Shown here in pieces: positions 13,301 to 28,300 of a stretch of 64,000 nucleotides of DNA. Under the pieces are notes generated by a model. That model made no database searches. It saw only the letters and a list, made by a program, of their open reading frames with translations, and was not told the origin of the DNA. Position 1 is the first letter of the stretch, and each line of letters starts with the position of its first letter. Both the position numbers and the translations under genes were made by a program. Origin of the DNA: Argyresthia goedartella (Eukaryota > Arthropoda > Insecta > Lepidoptera > Argyresthiidae). Where the stretch lies: NCBI GenBank assembly GCA_949825045.1, contig OX463829.1, forward strand, positions 5,828,001-5,892,000, written 5' to 3'.

Positions 13301-16300
13301 TTCACCTAAGCTACTCCAATGGTACCTTACGAACTAACGCGTCGTATAGTAAACAGTACGCTACAGTTTACTATCTGTCGATAGTTGACCAACTAACAAG
13401 AAAAAAAACGTTACTTTATCAACTAGCGGTTTGACAATCTTACGGTGACATATATATATTTAATATTTATTTATATTAAGGATGTATATTTTATGTTTGT
13501 AATTCATGTTGTACACATAGGTCTACCCATACTCAACGATTAACCTTTCTCATCCTGACATGGTTTTCTGGAAGAGATAAGCTCGCCTTCGTACAATATT
13601 TTAATGTATATCTTGTCAATTTAATTATTTGTGTGCAATAAAGAAATTATGAAATATTGCTCGGCATACGGCAGCAGCATGGCTTGTTCTAATATATTCT
13701 TGTACTGGATTTTATCCATGTTGCCTTCTATTTTCCTGACAGGTCCAAGTTCTGAAATACAGCCCCACACTTTGATATTTCCGCCCCCATGTTTTACTAT
13801 TTTCTTGGTATACTTTGGATTCACTTCTTTGTTCCGGGTTCATCTCACATATTATTTCCCTCAGAATTAATCATATTTATTTTTGATTCATCAGAAAAAA
13901 GCACATTATTCCACTCTCGTTCAGTCCCATGTTCATATTTTTAGCAAACGCTAATCTTGCCTTAACATTTTGCTTTTTCAAAAGTGGCACCTTCCGAGAC
14001 ACTCTCGTGTACAAGTTTGCCTCACATAGTCTGCGCCTAATTGTTCTTGCAGACACACCCTTCGTCCCTTATGCACAAAACAACTCAGAACGTATCCGTA
14101 CTGATCCCTTGAACGGATCTTTTTTTGCCAACAATACCTTCTGCAGGGTAGTTTTCCTTGGTCTCTGTTTTCTAGGTATATTTTCGGGCAAGTTGAACTT
14201 TTAAAGCATTCTTAAATATAGCCTTAAAATAGCTCAAGTGTTTTGGTATTTTTCTGTATTACAACCTTTCTGATGAAAGTTTAAAATAATATTCCTAGTG
14301 GATGATTCGTAACTGTTGTTTTTTCCCATATTGATTGGTTTAATACGGAAGTATTAATTTTAATGAAGGTTTTAAAACAGAGCTCAGTGATCTAATGGGT
14401 TTCACGCTTGCTTCTCAGACAGGAGATGCAGGTTCGATTCCTGACGATGTACCAATGAGATAATTAATTTATCTTATGCTCATTATATGGACGTTCTAAC
14501 GGTGATTGAAAACATCGTGAGGAAACCTTCATTACTCCATACCTGCGGCGATGGGCTAGCCCCCTGTCACGCAAATTGGAGTATTGAATAACTGGCTCAA
14601 AGTGGGCACAATTGTGCCTCTGCCACCCCATAAGGGAAAGAGAGTGACGCTAAGTTTGGTTTTATAGGTAATATCAACGTTTCAGTTCATGAAAATACTC
14701 GGCAAAACAAAGAAAAACAAACAGGCTAGAACGTCTACCAGCGGAGCGAGCTTGCGACAGAAAGTAATTAAAAGCCAAATTAGGCTAAAGCAGGTTATTG
14801 CGGCTAAATTTCAAGTCGATCATCGGTGAAGTTTTATTTTCTTTTTTTAATTTTAGAACACTGCTTTATTATCTTTGATTAGCTGGCCAGCTACAAGTAC
14901 GTTAATAGTAGTCAATGTGACTAATACATGTTTCATACTGTAGTTTATCTACACACTTAACATAAGCTCTCTTTGATGTGTTCAGGAACCGCATGTTATA
15001 CCGGCATTGTGACATTGATCATTGCTCTGCACTTGTTTAGCTTGTTCAGTAGTACCAACTTCACAGACAAACTAGGGGCGGCACGCAGGCGGGCGTCGGA
15101 GTGCTAGATTTTAATGTCATAATATGTCGAAACATTGTTACATTATGGTCATAACGTATCAGTATTCAGATAAGAAATGAGTTTTTACCAAGTAGTGCGG
15201 TTTTTGGACGCAGTAAAGAGGGTTTATGATACGTGTAGATAAAAAAACAGCAGGCGGGGTTGCTATCTACTTACGTTCTGACATTCCGTGCAAAGTCATC
15301 TGCCACTCGCCAAGCCTGTACTCTGGTTCAGCTGAGTATCTCTTCCTTGAGATTAGCTTGCACCACAACAAAATTCTTCTGGGTGTATATTACAGCCCCT
15401 CACTTCGTATCGATTACTTTGATTCTTTTGAATCTCTACTCAGTGACTCGACTCCTCTCTATAGTGACACTCTCATTCTCGGTGATTTTAACACCTGTCT
15501 CCTGAAAAATAACGCCCGCTCTGCCAAACTTAAATCTATTGTAAATTCCTCTAACATACATATTCTTCCCCTTGACGCTACTCACTTTCAACCGCACTGT
15601 ATTCCCTCCCTTCTCGATCTCATGATTATCTCCAACATAGGCAAGGTGGCTGCTCATGGCCAGCTTAATGCCCCATTCTCCTATCACGATCTGGTGTTTG
15701 TTTCATACAAAATTAGGCTCCCTAAGCGCAAAGTCAAATTCCTTGATATTCGAAGCTTCAAAGGTGTGAACCTCGATTCCCTGAAATCAGATGCCTCATC
15801 TGTCGATTGGACCCCCGTTGTAACTGGTGAGACCGTTGACGACAAAATCCTGAAGTTTATCAATTGTCCTGGGGCTGTTCGACAAGCACGCACCAATGAA
15901 AAAGGTCAGGGTAAAACATTTTCCTGCTCCGTGGTTGACATACGCTATCAAGCGTTTCATGGCAAAAAGAAACCGTGCGAAGGGGCGATATAAGAGAGAC
16001 CCAACCAATAATAATCTCCTAACATTTAAACGCCTTCGAAACCTATGCAACCGCATGTGCCGTGTCGCCAAGCGATGCCACATCTATGAGCGTATAGAAA
16101 TGTACACCCCAGCTCAGGTCTGGAAATTTCGTAAAACCATTGGTGTTGGCAAGTCCCAGGAATTTTCTTCAGGTGATGTCGATCTCAACGGTTTTAACCA
16201 GTTCTTTTCTTCTCCCCCCCTCGTGATAGACCCCGCCACAAAGCAGGCAACCCTTCGTCATCTACGGTTGAAGGCTGCAGACTGTACCTCACCGTTCAAC

Positions 16301-19300
16301 TTTAGTCTCGTTGTAATCGGCGCAGTTAGAAAGGCAGTGCTAGCGGTCACATCCAAAGCTGCTGGTGGCGACAACGTCAGCCATCAGATGATCCACAGCG
16401 CCCTTGTAGAGTTGCTCCCTCAAATTACCCACATCATAAACTTCTCTCTATCAGCTAGATCTTTTCCTAGTCTGTGGAAGAAAGCTCTTGTCATCCCACT
16501 GCCCAAAAATTCCAATCCCTCCTCCTTCAAAGGTTACAGGCCCATATCAATTTTACCTATTCTCTCCAAAGTCATTGAATCCATTGTCCACTCCCAACTC
16601 ACCTCCTACCTTTCATCAAACAATCTTCTCAATCCTTTCCAATCTGGCTTCAGACCAGGGCATAGTACTACCACAGCACTCTTAAAAGTCAGCGATGATA
16701 TACAGCTAGCCATGGATCAGAGGTTGGTTACGGTGCTGGCCCTGCTTGACTTCAGCAATGCCTTTAACTGCGTCGATTTTGACATTCTTGTCGCTATATT
16801 AACATCGCTGAATGTCTCCTCCCACGCTGCTGGCTGTTTCGACTCATACCTGAGAGGTCGTCAGCAGCGCATTAAGTCTGAAGAGACCGAAACTCAATGG
16901 TGTGATCTTTCCTCAGGAGTGCCTCAAGGTGGTATTATCTCTCCTCTTCTTTTTTCAATCTTTATAAACTCCATCTCCGACGTCCTCTCTTCTTCGTATC
17001 ATCTGTACGCAGATGATCTACAAATTTATCGCCACTTTTCCCCCTGCGATGTAGTTTCATCCGTGGAGGCACTGAATGCTGACCTCGAGAATGTGAAAGA
17101 CTGGGCCTCATCATAGGGGCTGTTAATAAACCCGAATAAATCACAAGCCATGATTTTAGGAACCAGGCACACTCTTTCCTTGTTACAAAAACCCATTGTT
17201 CCCGTATCATATAATGGCATCACAATAGAGTACACAGATAAGGCGAAAAACCTTGGGGTTATTTTTGACAACCAGCTATCTTGGTCTCCACATGTCAGCG
17301 AAGTCAGCAGACGGGTCTTTGCGTCTTTTCACTCCCTCAGGCGTTTGCAGTACTTCTTGCCGCGGGAGACCAAAATCAGTCCTCAGTCCCTTCTCCTGCC
17401 GCTAATTGACTACGCCGATGTCTGTTGGGCGAGCGCGAACGAAGATCTTCTGAACAAACTCGAACGACTTCAGAATCTCGGGATTCGGTTTATCTTCGGG
17501 CTGCGCAAATTCGACCATGTCTCTCAATTTCGCAAAGAGTTGGGATGGCTATATTCGTCGTCGCCGAGACTCCCATATTCTTTTTTATCTTTTCAATATA
17601 TTGAAAAATCCGCGCTACCCCAGCTACCTTCGAGACCGCTTTGAGTATCTCTTTTCAGGAGATCGGCAACGGAGATCTCACACGGTCTCACTCTTAGCCA
17701 CTCCAAGGCATACTACTTCCGCATATTAGCACTCCTTCAGGTTGCAGGCGGTCCGACTGTGGAACACACTTCCTTGTGCGATAAGAGACAGCCCCACTCT
17801 TAACTCTTTTCGCTTTCAAAAACCGGGTAAAAGAGCACTTCCTCTCTCTTTTATGATAGTTGCAGTATGAATATTATTATTATATGCAAACTTTATGTAC
17901 AGATTTATGTATTTATTGATACGTATTTAGTAGCTTGGTATATACGAGTTTGTATTTTATTTACTGTATTTTATAGATATGTAATTTACTTATATGTATT
18001 TTATTATTGTTTAGATATTGTGCACTGCCTACCCTTTATTGATAAAATTTCCTGTCATGCCTTGGTTTGCTGGAAGAAATCTCTTTTTAGAGATAAGCTC
18101 GCCTATGTACAAATGTTTTCTCTTAATGTATCTTTTTAAAATAACTGTGTTCAATAAAGAATTATGAAATAAAAACATGTTACATTCCCACAGTGAGCAG
18201 TGACTAAACTACTAACGAACACATTTTTTTGTCCCACATTTTAAGAATACAACGCCGTGAAGGTATGGTATTATAACAATTACAGTAGATTAAATACCTA
18301 CCTATTTAAGCTAACGGTACTACCATAATTAAGTTTTTGGTGGCCAAATATCTTGTCATCTAGGCATCTCGTGTGATTTGAGTTAGCGCATAAATGTGTA
18401 AGCTCGCTGTCTCGCTCACTCGCGTCGGCGACACGTCGTCGGCAGTTGCGGTGAGCTACGAACTTGCTCCAAAGACCCAACACAGCTTTGATAGTCCAAT
18501 ACTTAGATTTCGAAGTAACTATTTAGGTACCACTCTCTCGCATTTCAGGAATCATCGAGCAGCCAGCGTCAACTGGTACCAACTATACCACCCTGACTTA
18601 TGGCACCGGAGGGCCGGGCACCTTCCAGTATTATGTGCAGAATGAGACTGGACAGGTATAAGAAGGGAAATATTAAACTGCACATCAAAAATACTGATTT
18701 TTACAGCAAATATTAGGGCAAAATACTGCGATAGCTTAGGTGAAGGGAAAAGGGGGTGAGCGAAGCGAAGCCCTCTTTGTCCTTCATATTAGGTTGATCA
18801 TGTAAGGACAACAAAAATACTTAAAACATAAAAAGTGGTTTTGCTGTGAAAACCAGTTTTTTTGATGTGCGATTAAATACTAGCCTAAGAATAAGGGCCT
18901 GCACCCCTAGACAAGTTGCATTCACTAAGTAACCTTCAAGAAATAATAGTGACCGAGCAAATTGACCAGAAAATTGGTCAAATGCTCAATGTTCTTGGTC
19001 AAATGGGTATACTATTGTCAATGACGCCTGATTGACTTGTCCTGTAGGTAAACCACACTCAGTTCCTAAATTTAAGACGTATATTTTAGTGCTAGGGAAC
19101 GGTAAGTTAAAAAAATATACGGAAAACAAAGCTATACCTCTTTATTAATCTGTGGCACTGAGAAACACTACTGAGTAGGTATTTTTGGGATTGTAGACAA
19201 GGAAATGTATCAGTGACTCGAAATTCCTTTAAAGTCCCTTTTCAAACGACAAAAACACTTTCCCGTGTTCTCCTTGATGTTGCACGTGTGAAAGTAGTCT

Positions 19301-22300
19301 CACTCTTGCAAGAAACATAATTTAGATGTTGGAAATCTTGAAGATGTTGAGTTGTAATGTTGCCAACAAAGAAAAAAAACGTTTTTCTACCTATATAACA
19401 GTACAGTTTTCCCACCTATAGCTACACAGATTTTGCACAGAAAACGTAACTACAACATTCTTTGTAGGATCAACCGTTTTCTCTTAAAAGTCCTGATATA
19501 TTTCAGGGTGTTATTTAATGCGGCTTTTTTAAATACCAGTTTTGTCTTCAAAATTGATTAATTGTCCACCGACTTAATAGGTCAGCCAATAATTTTAAGC
19601 GCCTAACAAAAAAAAACAAGCTACTATTATATGTTATACAAGAACAAGTGTATCAACCGCATCTATGTATAATAGTACATTACTGCAGACGCCGGGAAAG
19701 GTGGGCTTGCCGGCTGAGTATAGGCATAGACGGCCGAACGTAGGGAGGCCGGATAGTGAAACGAAGCCGGCAAACCCTTTTCACGGCCAAAGGCACGCAC
19801 AGCGCTTTTCTCAAACATAAGCAATGAAATTAAAAAAAAAAAAAAAAACAGTTTCAACTTTAAAAATATTACTAATCGTAAGTTCCGTGTGCCCGTTGAT
19901 GTCTGTTGGTTTGAGCATAAAATTAAAAAAAATACATATTGGCCTAGTATCACAGAACTAGTATGGAATTCCTTTACAGTGCTCCCAAGTTGTGCGGCCC
20001 GAAACGTGATACTTCCATAAGCCTGTTATAACGCATGTAATGACGACATTTCATTGCATGTTTGAGAATAGTAGATTGTACAATAAGGGCATAAAACAAG
20101 CCATTTATCCAAGACTTATGGTATGGGTGGGCAAGGTTGGATAATTAAGTCGAGGTTAAAATGGGTTTAAAGACCGAGTTGTACACTCTGCTTTTCACTT
20201 CTATTACGAGGAAATAAAACAATGATAATGTAAAAAATACTCACGTTTTATAGTAGTTTATGTGACTGCTACATAATAGAGGGCATTAATACTCGAGAGT
20301 GGGTTTATGAAACGAGCCGAAGGCGAGTTTCATAATAATATCACTCGAGAGTTTTAATGCCTAATTATGTACAGTTAGATACACTAGTTTATCTACACAC
20401 ATATCATAAGCTCTCTTTGATGTGTTCAGGAACCGCATGTTTGACCGGCATTGTGGCTCTGCAGTTGTTTAGCTTGTTCTGTAGTACCAATGTGCCGCAG
20501 GCGGGCGTCGGCGTTCGAAATTTGAATGACAGTACCAGCACCAACTTCACAAACTTTCAGACAAACTAGGGGCGACTCGCAGGCAGGCGTCGGCGTTCGA
20601 AATTCGAATGTCATAATATGCAGAAAAACTACACATTATGTTCATAATGTGTAGTTTTTCAGATAATAAATAAGTTTTTACCAAGTAGTTTAACATTATG
20701 CTGATCGTAACGTGCGGTTTTTGTACGCAGTAAGGAGGGTTTATGATACGTTTGTAGATAAAGATATTTTGCCTGGATTTCGGCGGCAATGTCTGTTCAA
20801 TAACTTCATTTGCTTTTTTCCATAAGTGTGTTAGGCGTTATTTCTACCACCTCTAATTTCATGTAATTACCTGTATTTTTATACGTTGGCATAAGTAATT
20901 AATTATACTGATTGTACTATACTAGATTCGGATTATGATTTTGAAATCGTTCTGGCTCCGGCTCATAAAAAAAACTCTCTAGGGCCACACATTTACCGCT
21001 GAGTTATCAATTTGTATGCTAAACTATTTATCGGTAGCGCTGAGTGAGATATATTAATTGTTGTTTGCGTATTGGCGCTGGATGTTCAATAAACATTTAC
21101 ATACAGTGACATGCATTGCTTCTGGCCCCACACTAGGTTATCTTTTATCGTGGGGACTATAAACAGCGACGTGACTAACATGTAAACATCCAAGATCTCG
21201 GGATTCACTTTTTTCTTCCTCCCCAGCCGGGATTCGAAACTGCGACCTCTTTCTTTGGAAGCACAGCCTCGACCGCATACCACCGAGGTCGTCGAGGATG
21301 AAACTTACATAAACACGCCTCACACACACTTCGTTGAAATCTTTACGGATGGAAGCACACACAGAAGCATTTTCATGTCTCGCCTTGTTGCCTGTATCCT
21401 GTGTGGTGACAGTTTTTTTTTTAACACACATTGATCTAGCCCCAAACTAGGATTCCCTGTATCTTGGGTATTAGACAACGATACACATACTTGTATAGAT
21501 AAATATTATACTTAGATAGATAAACATAAACAACCATGACTAGGGTACAAACATCCATTCTCATCCAACAAATATTTGCCCCCACCGGGACTCGAACCAG
21601 GGACCCTTGGCTTCGAAGGCAGGGTCACTTCCGACTCGGCCATTCGAGTCGTCAAGTTAAAACCATAGAATAGATGCTAGCAACACCAAGGAAACTCCTA
21701 CGATGTTCAACCTCTTTAGTTAAAACTGCATGTCCTTCCTATTTACTAAAGAACCTCTTTTACATTTTTAGGCCAGAGTAGCCAGACGAGACCCCAGCCA
21801 GGATAATACTGGCGATTTCTACTACCAGCAGCAGTCAACTGTGAAGACTACTGAGAGCTTGCATGGCGGTGGGGATGTCATGGTCTACGCAAGAGGTTGG
21901 TAACCGCGGCGAATTACTATTATAAAATAATCAAATGTTGCCATCTGTCACGTAAACTTTAACCATTGATTATTCTTAATAGTAGTTTATGTGACTGCTA
22001 CATAATTACTAATTATGTACAGTTACACACACTTATTTAATTTTTAGCTAAGCTTAATTTTCAGCTTAAGCTTAATCAAGCGTATGAATTTTTTATTTTT
22101 TCTCATACATTTTTTTTTAATTATTACTGTATAAAAGTTCTTACAAACGTATTTGGCAGGATTAATTTGTTCTCTCTATTGTTGTTTTTTATTTTACTGT
22201 TATCATAATTATGTGTGTATGTGGTAGTCCTGTGTTCCGAAGGTCCGGCTGAAAACTATCGGCTTTCACTAGACGGGTCTCAGCTCAGCATTGCTGAGCC

Positions 22301-25300
22301 GGGTCCTATTAGCACTATGACCGTGTAATAATCAATTGTCTCTTCTGTATAATGTGTGTTAATAGTCATTTCTATTTCTATTTTTATTTCTATCTACACA
22401 CATACCATAAGCTCTCTTTGATGTGTTCAGGAACCGCATGTTCGACCGGTATTGTGGCATTGATCATTGCTCTGCAGTTGTTTAGCTAATTCGGTAGTAC
22501 CTACTTCACAGACAAACTAGGGACGGCACGCAGGTGGGCGTCGGCGTTCGAAATTTGAATGTCATAATTTGACAAATTTTGCTACATTATGGTCATAATG
22601 TATCAATATTGAGATAAGAAATGAGTTTTTACCAAGAAGTTTATCATTATGCTCGTCGTAACTTGTATTATGGTTTTTGGACGCAGTAAAGAGGGTTTAT
22701 GATACGTCTAGAATAAAGGGGTCCCTCTCTACGCAGGAAACCAGTTCGCGGTGTAGCTGGCCTACTTACGCCGTATCCTTCAGATGACTGCTGAAATATA
22801 TGCAGTGATACATGATACTATGATATAATCTAGAATAAAGAAATAACCCCTTCTTCATTTTCAATCTTTCACTTTATTTCTGTGGGCGTTTCGATGGCGC
22901 GGCCATGGCGATATTTTTTGAAAATAACAATGCCAAGATTTTGTAAAAATTTGTAAAAGTTGGTTCCCAAAACCATAAATTTGTCAAAGTTAGGGTTGAA
23001 AAGGTAAGAGCGTTTGAACGTGGCCGCGCCATTGAAATGTTGACATTCACGTGATAGCCGATATCTCGCTGGAAAAGCATCGCGGAGGTCTGTTTTTTTT
23101 TAAACTAGTGCAAATATTACTTATTCATTATTATACATAAATAGCTGACCCTGCCAACCTTGTTCTGCCATATAAATTCTGATATATAAATTTTGGGGAG
23201 CACCCCCCTTATCACTTAGGGGTATAAAAATAGATAAAAACCTATTCTCAGACCTACCAAATGTACATATAAAGTTTCGTTAAAATCGGTTGTGCCGTTT
23301 CGGAGGAGTATGGCAACTAACACTGTGACATGATAATTTTACCTTAACCTTACAAACCACTGTAATTAACTCTTGCATTTTAACACCAATAACTAAAAGA
23401 GGGCATGATAAAGCCTATAACAATATTAAAAATAATTGTATTTAAAAAAAGTTCTTTCTATCTGAAAGATACTTAAAAACAAGATTTATTTCTGGGCATG
23501 TCAAGGAAAAAATTAGTAAACAGTTTCTCTGATCTGTTATATAGGTAACTTAATCATGCCTTCTTTGAGTGACAATATTAAAAATAATTTTATCTAAAAA
23601 AACGTAATTTGTACCTGAAAGATACTTAAAAAACCGGTCAAGTGCGAGTCTAAATCGCGCACGAAGGGTTCCGTACCACCGTTCAATGGAAGCGATGGTG
23701 TGGAGTGAATAGTTTGGATTTTACACAGCAAAATATTGTTTACAAAGTTATTGGTGCGGTTACTTTCACACTCCATGTACGTAACCAGGTGCATCCATAA
23801 GTTTGTATGAGGTATTGTTGTATGGGAGCCCCCTTAAATATTTATTTTATCCTGTTTTTTAGTATTTGTTGTTATAGCGGCAACAGAAATACATAATCTG
23901 TGAAAATTTCAACTCTCTAGCTAGCTAGGTTCTTGAGTTACAGCCTGGTGACAGACGGACGGACGGACGGACGGACGGACCACGAAGTCTTAGTAATAGG
24001 GTTCCGTTCTTACCCGTTGGGTGCGGAACCCTAAAAACATTTATCTGTATGAAAGAAAAAATCTGAAAAAAAACTTTGAAATGTTAAGGGCTTTATCATG
24101 CACTCTTTGAGTGATTGATGTTGAAATACATGAGTTAATTGCAGGGATTACTTAAGGCACAATATATTTAAAATTCTTAATATGAATTCCAATGACTTTT
24201 TTCATTTAACCCTCTCACTTCTCTGCTGGTCGGGAAAAGAAGAAAACTCACATAACAATTGAGGCAAATTCTATGTTGTTGCCCTACAACTGCCCACAAT
24301 AGAATTTTCAGTAGTCCAGGTGACGATGTCAAAAAAATAATTTTTAGGTTCTCTGCGTCTCAGCAGGGTAAGTGCTTTATGTACGATTTACGTCACACCA
24401 AGTTAAACACGGAAAAATCTTATAAATATGCGTATTCAAATTGGTGTGACGCCTACTATACCTACGATATTGTAAACAATGGGTTATTTAGTCTGAGGAC
24501 ATTATTGAGTTCGTCTAAACAATGATTCATGAAATAATGCTATCTACAGAATTATGAAAGTAAGTAATGCAAAGTTATTTGTTATGGTTCTCGCACGGGT
24601 ACTCAGAACAACAGTATTTTTGGTTATCAAGCAATGGAGGGTTAACTAAATAATCTGTGGTTTATGTAATTTTTAAAGAAATCAACATGTTTTTGTACCG
24701 TTTCATTCTAATTTAGAATCCTTGAGATATATTTTCTAATGGTAGGTGAAAATGTTTCTCTAAACAATAATCCAATGAAAATTTATTGAAGGTTATCATG
24801 AAAAAAATAATTGTTGTTATCTATTTTGGCTATTTCTACATATAAATTGGTGTTGTTTACAAAAAATATCCCGCTTATACTTAATTTCTTTGAGAGATTC
24901 ACGACTTATTTCTAAACAATACCGTACTTACAGCTCCTGAAATATAACCCTAGGTTTTTTTTTATATTTTTACAAATTAAAAAAAAACAAATTTAAGTTT
25001 TACAAAAACCTTTCAGTCCTCTGCAATGCTTCTTCAGCGAGATATCGGCGATAACTTGTTTTCACCGTTTTAATGGCACGGCCATAAAGTTTTAGTCGTA
25101 CGGCTCCTGAAATATAAACCTAGGAGTTTTTTTTTTATCTAGGTTTTACTAAAAACTTCAGACCTCTGCGATGATTTTTCAGCGAGATATCAACAATAAC
25201 GTGGTTTTCGCCGTTTCAATGGCGCGTCAATGGCGTTTTACTCTTACAGCTCCTGAAATATAAACCTAGGATTTTTGTTGTATTTTTCCAAATTTTGACA

Positions 25301-28300
25301 AGTACAAATCTAAGTTTAACAAAAAACTTCAGACCTCTGCGATGCTTCTTCAGCGAGATATCGGCGATAACGTGTTTTTCACCGTTTCAATGGCACGGCC
25401 ATGAGGTTTTAGTCTTATGAGACCTGATTTTTTTAACCTATTTTTTTTTTGTTGTATTTTAACATTTTTGACAAATTTCAATCTGGGTTTTACAAAAAAC
25501 ATCAGATCTCCGCGATGCTTTTTCAGCGAGATATCTATCTATCTGCTATCTATCATGTGTATTTGACCGTTTCGATGGCGCGGCCATGGGGTTTATTGTC
25601 TCGCAGATCCTAAAATTTAAACCTAGGATTTTTTCTATATTTTTGCAAATTTAATCTGTTATTTGCCTAACTTTCAGGTCTCTGCAACGCTTAGTTTGAA
25701 ACACAGAGTACATTATTAGTCTTGATATAGAGACATCAGTCTGCCTTTACGGCCAGCGCCTCTGGCGGCGAGTGAAAGAACCAAGTCAAATTAAGTTTAT
25801 ATTGATGACCACTTAAGATTATTTGTGTGGACATCATACAAACTTAATTTGGAGAGAGATGATTGTAGGCTTCGTTTATTCTCATAAATTTTTAGTGAAC
25901 TAAAATAAAAATATAGGGTGATAATTCAATAACTTTTAATTTATGAGTATCACATTTTATATCATTAAAATCAACATATATTGCAATTATAGTTTTACAG
26001 TAATTATACTGGTGTATGCACTGTTGGGATGGCATTCCGAAAAAGAGTGTTGGATGAAGCATGATTTTTCTCTTCAGTGTTTTTGACATACTCTTGGTCG
26101 TTTTAATACCAGTTTGTCTTTAACTGCCAATACATTTCTCACTATGTTAAAGGTCCACGCCATGACCAGGAGCCTGTCAGGATTCTAAGCAGGATTAGGG
26201 AATATATGCAGTGGTATATGTATGGTCTTCACCTGTAAATAAAAAAAAGTACATATAATGGACCGAATGAATAAAGATAATGACTGCTTTAAATCAGTTT
26301 TTCAAGACAAGGAAGGTTTGTTTGTCACAAAAGGAGAGGTTCTCATTTCGTTGGAGCTCTAAGTGAACAGAACAGACAGTGAAAGGCCCTTCTAATAGTA
26401 CGACACATATTTACGATAGCATAGGGAACTAGTATCATAATCTAAGTGAGTCTAATCGGTTGGATTGTAGCTAAGGGGTTCCGCCCTCTTATCGAAACTG
26501 ACCAAATGTCTGTACTTATACTACTTGTGGTGACAAGACCACGCTTTACAATAAAGTATCACTTACTAGTTGTATTGCAATTAGGAACACAGCATCGTTT
26601 CTCATTAATCATTCTTGAGGCTTGATTCCAAAAATGAGCGGGTCAGGTCAAAATTCCGAGCAAGGGGTCAGTGTTTGAATGCAGTCGTCGATATCCAAAA
26701 TCCAGGTCCAAGGGTGCAGAGGTTGTTGGTTGATGTAATAACAAATAGGTAACAAAATCACAGAGAAGCACAATCAATCAAAGTGACATGACAACCGGAG
26801 TTTCGTTGCAGTTGAACTTTAGAGTATGCTACGGATAAATATTTTAATTAAAATATTAACAATCACCAGACTGCAGACAATTAAGTTTTTTTCATTAATT
26901 CCAGCTATATTTCAGCTGAAATATTTTGGAAAACATCTCATATGTTCTGTATAAAAAATATTTTGACTTATAAATATGCGTAGAACGGATTGTAATCACA
27001 AACTCTTTTTATTATTTTTTATTTTGCGGCTCTGGATACTTTTCTTTCAGCCTGACTGACGACCTCTAGGGAGGAGTGAAAGAACTAATTCTAAAAGCAG
27101 AATTTGTATGTGGAAGTGTTTCTACTGAGTGAATGCACCCTGGTTTGAAATATCTCCGTCGCCGCGCGGTTCTCCTCGTTTCAATGGCGCGACCACGTTC
27201 AAACGCTGATGTTTGTAACCCTAACTTTGACAAATTTATGATTTTGGGAATCAACTTTTACAATTTTTTACAAAATCTTGGCTGTTATTTTCAAAAAATA
27301 ACGCCGTGGCCTCGCCATCGAAAGGCATACTTATTTATTTCAATTCCAACGTATAAACTTATGAATGCACCTGCAAGCTATTGACTTTTTACTAAAATTT
27401 TATAGAGTATGTCACCTTCATAACTGATACGAATCCAACGACACACCTCATTTATTAAAATCCGTCTAGCCGTTTGAAGTGTAGCGCGTCCTAACGAAAT
27501 GGTCATACATCAGTCAAACATACGTAGGTACATAAACTTCAAAAACATAAACATTTATATACAGGCACATACATTACATCTGAACCCACACTAGGATACC
27601 CTGTGACGTGAGACCCAGAAGTAGAGATGTCACACACATGTAAGTATCCGAGACCTAGGGATGTTTTTATTATTTTATATACATAGTCAGGTCATAAGTT
27701 CTGTCACATGTGCAATATGAAATAATTTAGACATGTTTATTATTTATGTAAACATTTATATAGCAAAATGAACTTAATAAAACATAGATTCTTATGGTAA
27801 TAAAGTTTATTCAAAATGACCCCCGCGATTTTGAATACAGGCCTTTGTTCTGCGCGGCCAGTCGTCTATCGCAGCACGAACGAGGTCCATGTCAATATCG
27901 CCGGCTGCCTTAATCAAGGATGCCTTGAGTGACTCCAAATCAGGATGAGTCTTTGAGCAGGCCTTTTCCTCCAAGTGTTGCCATATCTTGTAATCTAACG
28001 GACTCAAATCTGGACTGGAGGAGGGCCAGTCTTCGTGCCGGATGAAGTCGATTTCACGCGCCGCCAGCCAGTCTTGTGTGCTTTTCGCTCTATGAGCTGG
28101 CGCAGAATCTTGTTGGAATACCCAGTGCCTGTTATTAAACAAGGTATGAGAAACAGGTTCCACAAGGTTCTTGAGGACTGTATTTTGATATACAACTGCA
28201 TTCCTTTTTTCGCCTTTCTCACAAAAATGTACCTCAGTTAAGCCCCAATAAGAGACTCCCAACCAAACCATGAGCGAGGATGGAAAATGACCTCGTTGGA

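Larger units (their letters stand above)
15245..18172 (+). mobile_element. CR1-type LINE, copy 2 (5'-truncated, few lesions)
   Basis: It starts in the endonuclease domain and runs through the reverse transcriptase to an AATAAAGAATTATGAAAT 3' end. It is much better preserved than copy 1: frameshifts near 15890 and 17540 and one nonsense codon at 17114. The 5' truncation and matching 3' end with copy 1 identify the same CR1 family. It lies in ALP intron 7 in the sense direction. Confidence 0.85.

Noticed and set aside
24259..24525. 88-codon frame
   Set aside because: Cysteine/tyrosine-rich without recognisable motif, in AT-rich intron DNA; likely chance.
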